Positions 44,401 to 56,400 of a stretch of DNA of 64,000 nucleotides are shown here, piece by piece (position 1 is the first letter of the stretch; every line of letters starts with the position of its first letter). The notes below the pieces were generated by a model that saw only the letters and a list, made by a program, of their open reading frames with translations, did not search any database and had not been told where the DNA came from. The DNA is taken from positions 1 through 64,000 of the forward strand of contig PNKZ01000011.1 in the NCBI GenBank assembly GCA_013822735.1. Direction: 5' to 3'. Position numbers and translations under genes: made by a program. This DNA is from Pirellula sp. (GTDB taxonomy: Bacteria; Planctomycetota; Planctomycetia; Pirellulales; PNKZ01).

Positions 44401-47400
44401 CGGCACCGGCAACAACGGTCTGATCAGCTACGCCAACACCATCCTCATCAACGGCGCTCTGGCGGCCGCGAACATCAACGTCGGCAATAACGGAGCCAAT
44501 ACGGGCAACACGATCGAAGTGGCCGACCTACAACTTGTCGGCGGACAAATCCTCAATGTCTCCAGTGCGAACAACTACATCTTGCGGTTGCTCAATGTCA
44601 GCGGCGACACGGTCGGCGGCGCCGCTCCGCAGATCAATCCTGCTTTAGGATCCACCGTCGTTGTTTTCGGCTACACCGGCGACAAGCCGGTGAACGTCGG
44701 TCAGGGTGTTCTCTTGTTCCCCGACGTCGTTGAAATCGGCACGACGACAACTCTGCCCACGAATCCGATCGCACTCAGTGGAAGCTATCCGCTCGGCGTT
44801 CAGAACGCGGTGCTGACGGCCGGCAACATGACCAGTTTCGGCTACACGGCCGGCGGCCTCAACGGCAGCTTTGCCACCTTGTCAGGGGCGCCGACCGCGG
44901 TCGTCAACAACCAAGGTGCGGGCATCGGACTAAGCGCAGGCAACTTTGTCGTCTCGAATTTGGCTGACGGCTCACTCGGCAATCGGCCGACGACGATCGG
45001 CGGAGCGGCCGTGAATACGCTTGCCGCTTTCAACGGCTTCCTTGAGATTTCGACGGGCGGAAACTATACGTTCCGCGCCGCTTCCGATGACGGGATGACG
45101 CTCTACATCGACGGCAACGCCGTGTCCACCGATCTCTTTGGCCACGGTTTTACGGACGCCGGTGCCGTCACGGTGCCGTTGACGGCCGGATATCACTCGA
45201 TCGTTTACAAGGTCGCCAATTCCGCTTCTGGCGGCGCATACCGCTTACTTTATTCCGGCCCGGATACCGGCAGCGTCTTGCAAACCGTTGGGGGAAATAA
45301 GACGTTTTATTCCACCGCGGTCCCGACGGCCGCCAACGGTTTCAACGGCGCTGCGATCATCAACAACGACTACTCGCTGGCCGCCTCGACCACGGCCACG
45401 ATCGACACGTTCGGCACGCAGTTCGGTGCCGTGATCGATTCGTCGAAGACGCTGACGCTCGGTAACAATTCGGTGCTCAACATCGTCAACGGTACCAACG
45501 GCAGCTTCGGCACCGGCTGGTTCGGGGCCGGCGGTGCGACCACGATCGGCACGGGAGTCATTCTCGCGACGACCAACACGGTGACGTCTAGCGCCGGAAC
45601 ATTACAGCTTCTCGGTGCCGTCACGCAGTCCGGCACGGGACTCTTCACCGGCGTAGGAACCAGCAACGCCTTGCTCAAGACCGGTCAAGGCACGTTGGTG
45701 CTCGGAGCCGACAATAATACGGCCGGCACGTTCACCGGCGACCTAGTGATCCAAGGCGGTACGGTCGTCCTCAACCATGCCGGTGCTTTGCCCTCCGGCG
45801 CCGGCGTTACCACGGTCTCGAACAATCTGGTTCCTGCCGCCGTTACAGGGACGACGTCCATTGGTTCTGCGATCATCACCGGTTCGACCACCACGACTTT
45901 GCAACAAGGTATGGCGGTCACAGGCACCGGCATTCCAACCGGTTCTTATATCGTCAGCATCAATTCCGCGAGCTCTTACACCATTTCCCAAAACGCCACG
46001 GCGGCCGGCGCGGTCGCCCTGACGCACACGACCAGCGGTATGCTCGACCTCAATGGTCGGACTGCCGTATTGGGGAACGTGACCCTTAACGGTTTCGGCA
46101 GCAATGCCTTGGCCGCTCAGAACAGCGCCGCGCTTTGGAACAGCAGCGGTACCGCTGCGAGCCTCAACGGACCGCTCACGCTCGCCAGCAACGCCTCGGT
46201 CGGCGGTTACGGCGACTTGACGTTGGGCGTCATTAATTCCGGAGCTGGGGTTGTTCTCGCCAAAGAGGGGACCAACACGCTGTTCCTCAATACCGATAAC
46301 TCGGCCGCGTTGCTGGGACCCATCACGGTGAATGCCGGCATTATCAAGCTCGGCCATGCCGGTGCTCTTGGTGCGACCGGAACCGGCACGATCATGGGTG
46401 CTACGCCGTCACTCACCAACTCCACCACCGTCGCGGGCAGCACCACAATCACCGTCAGCAGCACCGCCGGATTGGTCGTGGGCCAATTGGTGTCCGCCGC
46501 CACGCTTATTCCGGCTGGCGCCGTCATCACTTCGATTCCCACCGGTACCACGTTCACCATCAGCGCTCCCGCCACGGGCGCTTCCACGACCTTGACGATC
46601 ACGCCTGCCGTCTCCGGCGTGATTGACGTCAACGGCATCAGCAATTCGGAGCCGTTCACTCTCAATGGCGTGGGTCGCACGAACTTTACCGCGGCTCGCA
46701 ACACTCTCGGAGCATTGATCAACACCGCGGCCGGAACTTCTACGCTCGGTGGTGCCATCACGTTGGCCGGCGCCACGAGCATCGGCTCCGATTACGTTAA
46801 CGCCGTGAGCGGCGGCGTCGCCGGGGGCGACATCACCCTCAACGGCAACATCGGCGGCGCATTCCTGCTCACCAAGGTCGGCAGCAACATTCTCACCCTC
46901 ACCGGCACGAACAGCCAGTCGGGCCTCACCATCACTCAAGGTACAGTGATCGTCTCCGGTGCGACTGGTCAGGCGGGTTCAGGCGGTAATATCACCATTA
47001 ATACCAGCACGATCTCCGGCCTCACCTTCGGCAGCGTGCTCACATTTGAAAACGGCACGAACCCATTCTCTTCCCGCGCGGGTGGTTCGGCTGCCAACCG
47101 TTCTATTCTCTTGCAGGGTGGATCGTTTGCAATCAACGGCAACTCGGGAACGGCAGTCAATGAGGCTATTGGCACCGGCGGCATGCAGATCAACAACGTC
47201 TTTAACTTGATCACGCTGGACAACACCGGCACTAACGTTCAGATCAGCGGCAGTGGCACGATTGCACGCAATACCGGCGGCACGGCGCTTATTCGTGGTG
47301 ACCATCTCGGTTTAAACGCCACCGACACGGCAGCTAGCGGCGTGATTGCCGCCAACACGAACATCCTGCTGACGACGGCCCCTGCATTCACGGGATCGGC

Positions 47401-50400
47401 CACCGTCGGTACGGCAGCTTCCCGCATCATTCCCTGGTTAATCGTGGACCCGAGCGCGACCGGCACCGGCGACAGTGCGGCTACTCAATTCGCCACTTTC
47501 AACGCAACGGAAGGCTATCGCCCTTTGCTCGCCGCCGAAACGAGCACAACGTTCACGGCAGGTAACAACGTCCGCGCTACCGGCTCCCTCACTGCGGGTG
47601 CCGCGGCAACCGGTTTTACCGCGACCAGCGTCAACTCACTGACATTTGAGTCGGGTGGAGGTTTGACGGTGGACGCCTTCCGCACAATCACCAATGCCAG
47701 CGGCGGCATCCTGGCCAAAACCTCGGCGACCATTGCGTCCGCGGGGACGGGAATCGGTACAGGTGCAATCTTTGGCGGCGGCAACGCCGAAGCCATTATT
47801 CATGTCTTTGGATCCGGCAACGTACTCACAACCAACGCGCCCGTCGGCGGAGCTCAAGCCCCCAGCACCGGCGGCCTCACCAAGTCCGGTGACGGAACCT
47901 TGGTGCTCGGTGCCGCCAACGGTAACAATTACACCGGTACCACGCGCCTGAACCTCGGCATGGTTCAGTTTGCTTCCGGCGCGCCGGGCAATGCAATTCT
48001 CTACCGCTTTAGCACCGGTCCCGCCATCACCGCCCTGACGACCACTTCCGTCGCGGATGCGTTAGTTGCGAATGCCGGCGCCACGCTCGATTTGAATGAT
48101 AACTTCCAGACCGTCGGCGCCCTTTCCAGCGCCGGTACGTTGCCCGGCTCGGGTGGAATCATCACTAATTCTTCCGGCGTGACGACCGTGAACTTCACGA
48201 CGTCGGTGAATGCAGCTTCCGATTTCGCCGGCCAGATCAACGGCAACTTGAACTTCGTCAAGACCGGCACGGCTCAGCTCACACTTCGCGACAACAACCA
48301 GTTCACCGGCAACGCGACCGTCATGGGCAGCGTCGTCGCCCTCGTCGATCAAGGCCGGTTCTCCGGCATGGGTGCCGGCGACACGATCAGCGTTCGCAAC
48401 GCTCTGCTCCGCTGGGATGATTCCGGCATTCAAGAGGTGAATAATCGCTTTGCGTCCACCGTTGCCATCAACCTCGACGGCGGTGCCTTCGAGTACATCA
48501 GCCGCGGAGCCATGACGGACACCGTCACTCTCGGCGACCTGAGCGTCTCCGGCGGCACCGCGACGATTCGGGTCAATCCGGGCAACGGTGGCTTCGGTCG
48601 GGCGACGATCGCTCTGAACGGGACGTTTACCCGTAGCACCGGTGCGACACTTAACTTTGCCAGCGGATCGGGCGTAATCGGCGCGGGCGCCTTTATTACC
48701 TCGACTGCGGCCGCTCTCAACACCAACACGTCCGGCATCCTCGGCGGTTGGGCCACTGTGAATACGACTGACGGCACAACGGGCACCGCCAACATTGAGT
48801 TCGCCACTTACGACGCCGTGACCGGAATACGGCAACTCAACCTCGTCGAGCAGACCACCACGTTCGCAAGTTCGACGGGAACCAGCAATCTTCGCTTAGC
48901 AAATTCGGACCAAGTCGTTCCAAGCGGCGGTGCCGTGATCAACTCCTTGACTTGGAACGCCTTCTCCGCGGCGCGAACGATGACGTTTGCCGGTCCGGGA
49001 ATCGACACGCTCAGCGTAAACAGCGGCGGTTTGTTGTTCGGAACTGAAGCCTTCGCTCGTACCATCGGCACCGCCACATCGGCGGTTACCCGAGGACGCA
49101 TTACGACGAGCGGTGCCGAGTTGTTTATTCATAACGGTGCAAATACGCTCACTATTCACTCCGACATTACCGGGACGCTCGATCTGGTGCTCGGCTCCGG
49201 TGGCACGAATGCAGGTGCGGCCATCACGTTGAATAACGCCAACTCCTATGTCGGTAATACCTACGTCAACGGTGTCATCGTCAACTTGGGAATCAATGGA
49301 ACCACGACGACCGCGAACGCGGTCACGGGCAATCTCATCATCACCGGCGGTAACGTAAACGGTACCGGTTCCGGCGCCATCGCCAACTCCGCGGTTCGCC
49401 TGCAAGCCGCGAACCAAATCGCCGACGCTTCCGCCATCACCGTACGCGGCGGTTCCCAACTCGATCTCAACGGCTTCAACGACACGGTTGCGAGCCTTAC
49501 TTTCCAAAGCCAAGGCGGCTACGCGGACGGTGGGCCGCTCGTCCAGACCGGTGCCGGACGTCTAACCCTCACAGGCAACATCTCTGCCGCCAATCTGGAC
49601 GACGTGCGTTCCGTGCCGATCATCTCCGGCAACATCGGCCTTGCCGCCGCACCGACGATTACCGTGGCCCAAGTTATCGGCACGACGGTCCTTGGCACCC
49701 GCGGCGATCTGAACGAACAGGTCGGCCTGGTAATCAACGCCAACGTCACCGGCGGCGCGACAATCAACAAAGCCGGCCTCGGTGCCCTCCAACTCGGCGG
49801 CACCAGCACGAGTATCACGACCATCAACCTCGACGCCGGCTCGATCGTCCTGGGTGCGAACACCGGCGGCGGATCGAACTTCGCTAGCGCCTCGATCGTC
49901 ATGGATAACGGCACAATTGTTGACATGCGCGGCCTGACCAACACCCAGATCGGCTCGATTTACAGCACGGATACCGATCCGGCGACCTCCACGGCGGTCA
50001 TCAAGAACTTCAGCTCAACTGCGCCCGGCACACTCATCACGGGTGCGGATGGCACGAGCGGCACCTTCGCCGGCACCCTCGCCGCCGACTACACCAGCGG
50101 TACGCTTAACGTCACCAAGATCGGCGTAGGCGACTGGAATCTGGCCAAGGACAACTCCGCCAACATCCTGGGCACGCTGCAAATCAACGGCGGTATCGTC
50201 ACGCTCGACAGCACCACGGCCAAGGTCGGCTTCGTGACCACCATCCTCGCGGAAGGGGGCACGCTAAACCTGACCAACTCGACCAACGCACTCAGCAACC
50301 GCCTCGGCGGGAACACCAGTGTGCAATCTACAACGGCGGATCGCGCAATCAGCATGCGCGGTGGTGTGCTCAACTACACGGGCGGTGCAAGCAATGTCGC

Positions 50401-53400
50401 CGAGAACATTAACAACCTTACGATGCTGGAAGGTGCCAGCCAGTGGAACCTCACGGCCAGCGGCACCAACAGCACGGTCTTCAACATCACCAACAGCACG
50501 GCTGGTGCCGCAAACGGTGTGCTCGCCTCCAGCACGACGAACCGTGGTTCGCTGACCCTGAACGCGGGAAGTGCCATCCTCGGCGGTGCAGCCGGTGCTG
50601 GTCATGTGAATGTCATCGCCACGACCGCTGCAAACGCCAACCTCGTCAGTGGCATCCGCCCCGACATGATCGGTATTGACTCTAGCGGCACCGGCTTCGT
50701 CACCCACGATACCAATGGTTTCCGTCTGCTCACCTCGGCGGACACCGGGGCTGGCTTCCTCTACTTCAATCCGAATACTGCAAGTGCCACCTACCTCGGC
50801 ACGGCCACTCCGCTGACCATCACCGCAACGGCGGGTACGGTCTCCAACGCCGTCGCTGGCTCGAACGTGGATCTCACCACTGCCATCGGCCTCCACGCCA
50901 GCACGACAGTGAACAGCCTCAACCTCTCCTCTGGCGGTGGCCTCACCTCCATCGGTGGCGGTGTCGCGGTTGCCACCAGCCCGACCACGCTCTTCAACGC
51001 AGCAGGCGCGCTCAACACCCTCACGCTTACGAGCGGTGCCATCTTGGCTGAAACCGGCAACCTCGGCATCACTGGTGGTTCTATCACCGCAGGCGGCGCC
51101 CTCCTGCAGTATCACGTCACCAGCACGGCACCGACCACCACGACGGCCTACACGCTCGGCACGGGCGGTATCGTCAAAGATGGTACTGGCACTCTAAATC
51201 TAGACCAGCGCAGCCTTAACACTGGTGCGACCTTCGTCAACGAGGGTACCTTCGTCTTGGGCGGCGGCGCCAACACCCTGCTCGTGATTCCGACGGCCGG
51301 TGCAGTCACCGTGGCGGACCTCGTGGTCAACGGCGGTACATTCAAGCTCAACGGCAACAACCAGGCCGTCCGCCAGGTTACCAACACCACGGCGAACAAC
51401 CTGCCGAACACGGCCGGCACGATCGTCAACGACAGCGCGGTGGCAGCCAATCTCTACACTGCACAATCCGCACTCATTACCTTCGCCGGAACCCTCGGCG
51501 TGGACGGCGGCAGCGCAAACGAGAACAACTTCTCGGTGGACAAGGCCGGCAATTTCGCCTGGACTCTCACCGGCGCCCAATACTATACCGGAGCCACGAA
51601 CATCCGCGCCGGCTCGCTCGTTCTTCAGGACAGCGGCGCGATCACCGGCGGCGGCGCGATTAATGCCAACTTCGCGACCCTCTCCCTGATCAACAGCGGC
51701 CTCTCCCATGTCGCCGCCCGCACCGGCACCTCGGCCATCAACCTCACCGGCGGCACGTTGTCGCTCACACCTCGCGTCGAGGGCGAGACCAGCGCGACAT
51801 CCGGAGCGGTGACGCTTCTTGGCGGTCAGAACGCCATCACCATCGCCGCTCAGGCCGGCATCGGCGGCAGCCTGAACCTCAGCGCCGGTGCTCTCACCCG
51901 CACCGCAGGGTCGGGCGCTGTCTTGACGATGTCCTCCGCCACCGGCCAAATCGGTCGCGGCACCGCCGCCAACGCCGGCCAGAGCGGCCAGGTCACTTTC
52001 AGCAATGGCGCCACGATTCTGACGAACAACATCATCGGTGGTTGGGCCACCAACGGAGTAGAGTTCCTGACCTACCTGAACGCGGCCTCCACGACCGATG
52101 CCATCGGTGTCGGACTCCTCGGAGACACGACTTCAGGCTTCGCCAATTACAATACCCTTGACACCGACGGCGGAGACTTCCCTGCATCCGCTGCTGCCAA
52201 CAATGTCCGCATGTCGGGCAACTTCAACTACAATATTCCAGCTGCCCGTAGTTTCAACGCCGTCGCGTGGGCAGCCGGTGCGAACGGCAACAACATCACC
52301 TTTACGGCCCAAACGGATACCCTAACGCTGACAAGCGGTGGCTTCGTTCGCTCCGGCAACTTCACCGGTGCTCTCGGTCAGAACGTCGATGTGGGCCGCA
52401 TCACCAGCAGCGGCACGGAGCTCTTCATTCACAACAATCAGAGCACTCTGACGATTAACAGCCGCATCACCGGCACGAACAACCTGGTGATCTCCTCGGT
52501 CGGCGCCGGCACGGTCGCTCTGGCCAACGGCACCTCCACGATCCAGCTCCCTGCGACGGTCATCGGGACCAATGCACAGGTCGCCAGTACCGCTAATATG
52601 TTCGTCGGCCAGACCGTTGCCGGACCCGGCTACACCGGCACCATTACCGCCATTGTGGACGGAACCAATGTGACCCTCTCGGGATCACCCACGGCGGGCA
52701 ACGCCTTCTACAGCTTCGGTGCTGTCGGCACTTCCGCCATCACTGGTGCAACGAACACCAGCGGCACTGCCACAATTACCTTTGCGGCTGTCAAGCCGGG
52801 TCTCTTCGTCGGTCAGCCCATCTTCGGCACCGGCCTGCCACTCGGAGCGACGATCGCGACGATCAGCTCCAATGGCCTCACGATCACCATTGCCGGTGGA
52901 AATACCACCGCAGGCGTCACCGCCTTCACGGCAGGCTCCGCAGGTCACAGCTACTCGGGCGGCACGGTCGTCAACAACGGCGCGACGCTCCAACTCAACT
53001 CGGCTCGTGCCGGTGAAGTGGTGATCCCATCCGCTGGCGGTCTCACGATCAACGGCGGTGCCGTAACCATGGGAACGACGAGCACCTACGGCGCCATCGC
53101 CTCCGGCACCAACGTTACCATCACCGGCAACGGCTCGCTGACCTACCCGGCCTATGCGGTAACCAGCCCGCTGACGACGATTACCAACACTCTCGGATCC
53201 GTGACCTTCAACGGCAACGGCGGCGCGGGCAATCCAACCCTCGCCCTGGGCACGCCGGCGGCCACTCAGTTGCATCGCGTGGTCGTCTCCGGAATTACCT
53301 CGGTCAACGACAACCTGCTCCAGGTGCCGACCATCAGCGGTGGCACCGGTTCGTCGCTGCAATTCAGCACGACGACTCCGACCATCACAGTCAATACTGG

Positions 53401-56400
53401 TGCCAATGTGTCCGGCTTGCAGATCAGTGCCCAGATCACCAATAACTCTGATGTGGTCGGCGCGGGTGCCGTCGCCAAAGCCGGTCTCGGCGGTCTCGCC
53501 CTCACCAGTTCCACCAGCACTTGGACTACCGGCCTTGCCCTTAACGCCGGCACGCTCATTATCGGCGCCGCGAGCACCCCGACCACGGCCAGCACGGTTG
53601 CGGCTCCTGTGACGGTCACCGCAGGCCCGCTTGGTACGGGTACGCTGACGATTGCTGATGGAACGACCATCCAGACAGACAATACGGCGCGCACTGTTTC
53701 CAATGCCATCGCATTCGCCACACCGGGCAGTGCCGCCGCCTTCACCGTCGGTGGAACGGGCACGGGGCACAACCTGACGCTCAACGGCGTCGTAACACTC
53801 GGCACGGCCACGAAAACCATTACCGTCACGAGTCCGCAGGTTACCGCCACCATCGGCGGCCAAATTACGGGTGGAGCCGGTCTCACCAAGGGCGGCGACG
53901 GCATTCTGGTGCTTTCGCAGGTCGCGAACGACTACTCCGGCGCGACGACAGTCAACGGCGGCCTGCTCCAACTTGGCGCCGCAGGCGTGATTCCCGACGG
54001 CTCTGCTTTGGCGGTCAACGCCGGCGGAGCATTCAATCTCAACAACTTCGATGAAACCGTCGCATCGCTCGCCAGCGCGTCGTCTTCGACGGGCGGTCTA
54101 ATCACCAATTCTGGTGCCGCCGTCCGTACGCTAACCATCAATGGTGTGAGCGGCTCTACAACGTTCGGAGGTGTGATCACCAGCAGCACGGCAGCGAACC
54201 TCAATCTCGCCAAACTCGGTGCCTCCACACAGGTGCTCTCGGGTCAAAACACCTACGGCGGCACCACCACGGTGACCGGCGGCATCTTGGAAATTGCCAC
54301 GGGCGGCAGTCTCCGCGGCACAAGCGCTCTCAACTTGAACACGGGCGGCAACTTCCGTATCTCCAGCACGACGAACAATGTGGTGAGTTTCACCAACCCG
54401 ACGACTTTCACGCCGGTGAACTTCCAGACGACCGCTGCCACTCTCAGTCTCGCTAACGGATTGACCAACAATAATCAGCGTTTTGGCGCCCTCACGTTCT
54501 CCGCTTCCTCACCCGGCACGCTGGATTTCGGCACCGGCAATACCAATAGCCTCACCTTCACCAGCCTCGCCGGTTCCGCCAACGGCGTCACTGTGAGCAA
54601 TTGGACGGGCAGCGTTTACGCCCTCAGCGCCACTGCGGATAGTGGCGACGCGACCCAGGACCGCCTGCTGTTCACTACCAATCCTGGTTTCGCGGCGAAC
54701 ACGATCATCAATCAGTTTACTTTCACAAATGATACCGGTGTGCTGATCGGCCGCGGCCTGCAGGTCTCGGGGCCGCTTTCCACGTTCGAAATCGTCGCGA
54801 CCGCCGATAGCGCCGCCTACTGGAGCGGCAACTTCGGCACGGCGAATTGGAACGACGGCAATGCGTCAAACACCAACTGGTGGACCACGGCCGCCGGAAC
54901 TACGGTCGCGACGATCCCAGGACTTAACACGAACGTTTTCATCACCGCCGACAGTCCGACGAATTTCTTTGCGACAACGGTACTTAATCAGAATTTCAGC
55001 ATCAATAGTCTGACGTTTACCGGGACTGCCACGGCCAACACGGCCGGATCGACGGTTACCGGAAATACGCTGACGTTGAACTCGAGCGGGTCGGCGATCA
55101 CGGTCGCTGCCGGATCCGGCGCCAATTCGATCAGCAGCAACATTGTCCTTGGCGCTGGACAGACTTGGACGAACAGCAGCACCAGCTTGTTGACTCTGAG
55201 CGGCACGACGATTTCCGGAGCGAACACCAACCTGATCATCGCTACAACAGCAGGCGGCGGCGACGTTACCGTCAGCGGCGGCATCACTACCGGTTCTGGT
55301 ACCCTCACGAAGAATGCAGCGGGTATTTTGAGTCTCACGGGCGGATCGGCCAACACGTTCACGGGACTGACCACGGTCAATGCCGGAGAACTGCGCTTAG
55401 GTAAGTCCGGCGTCAACGCGCTTAACGGTAACCTCAACGTCGCCGGCGGCACTGCGACGTTTACCGGCACCGGGGGCGATCAAATCGTCGATACTGCCGG
55501 CGTGGTCGTCAGCGGCGGCACGCTGGACATCGCGGCCCTCAATGAAACCGTAGCAAGCTTGCAATTGAGTTCGGGTGCTATTAACGGAACGACAGGCGTG
55601 CTGACGAGCACTGCCAACTTCGATGTGCAAGCTGGCAGCGTTAGCGCCATATTCGGCGGCCTCGCCGGGCTCGACAAATCGACCGCGGGAACCGTCACGC
55701 TCAGCGGCGCCAACGCTTACACCGGCACCACGACGATCAATGCCGGAACGCTTGTTCTTTCCGGCGGTGCCGCCATCGCCGACACGGGAGCCGTCGTACT
55801 GGCGAATGCGACCGGAGCTTTGCTGCAACTTGCAAGCAATGAAACTATCGGCAGCCTGGCCGGAGGCGGTGTGACGGGCGGAGATATTGATCTGCAAAGC
55901 AACGTCCTGACGGTAGGCGACGCAACTCCAAGTACGGCATTCTCCGGTCTGATTAGCGGCACCGGGGGTGGATTGATCAAGCAAGGCTCCGGCATCTTGG
56001 CATTGGCCGGGATCGCGAGCACGTATACGGGCACAACGACCGTTAGTGCCGGGAGTTTGTCAGTAACTAAGTTGGCTGACGGCGGATTCTCAAGCAGCAT
56101 CGGCCAGTCGACGAGCGCCGCGGCCAATCTCGTCTTCGACGGCGGGACGTTGCAATACACGGGCGGCCTCGTTTCGACCAATCGCAACTACACGTTGAAC
56201 ACGACGGGCGGCACGTTGGACGCTTCGGGCACGGGAGCACTCACGATCAGCGGCAGTATGACCGCGTCGGGAACTTCGGGTACTCAAACCTTTAACCTCA
56301 CCGGCAACAGCACGGCGGCCAATACGTTGAGCGGCACGATCAACAACGGCACAGGTTCGAACGTCACTTCCGTTGCGAAGAACGGCAGCGGTTTGTGGGT

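Larger units (their letters stand above)
27031..52520 (+). repeat. Recurring larger module with an IIPWAV-type motif
   Basis: A second module recurs inside the array: a short I-[IL]-x-x-W-[AIV] motif, then a [FY]-[AV]-x-[YF] stretch, then an NSL-x-[FW]-type strand, often closed by E-L-[FI]-I-H-x5-LTI. Copies start near 27031, 30661, 33178, 35749, 38235, 41395, 42742, 47422, 48733, 50650 and 52024. Examples are IIPWAVSGGAELVSY, ILGGWATVNTTDG and IIGGWATNGVEFLTY. Two more occur in the second giant (about 59870 and 61950). Confidence 0.65.
20465..54817 (+). repeat. Array of autotransporter-associated beta-strand repeats
   Basis: The passenger is built of diverged units of about 30 conserved residues: [IL]-x-K-x-G-x-G-x-L-x-L, then N-x-[YF]-[TS]-G-x-T, then [VI]-x-x-G-x-L. 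Clear examples are near 21270, 22441, 23490, 27472, 29393, 31950, 33590, 37635, 39650, 44222 and 53890. They are separated by longer beta-rich spacers with motifs such as NGGTL, LNGFNDTVASL and AADQI. Copies differ at the DNA level; I saw no long exact tandem DNA duplications. Confidence 0.88.

Noticed and set aside
52685-53971. A 428-codon minus-strand open frame, with many similar ones across 20-57 kb and 58-64 kb
   Set aside because: All mirror the repeat coding strand, share its composition bias and show no family motif, start-site signal or operon context.
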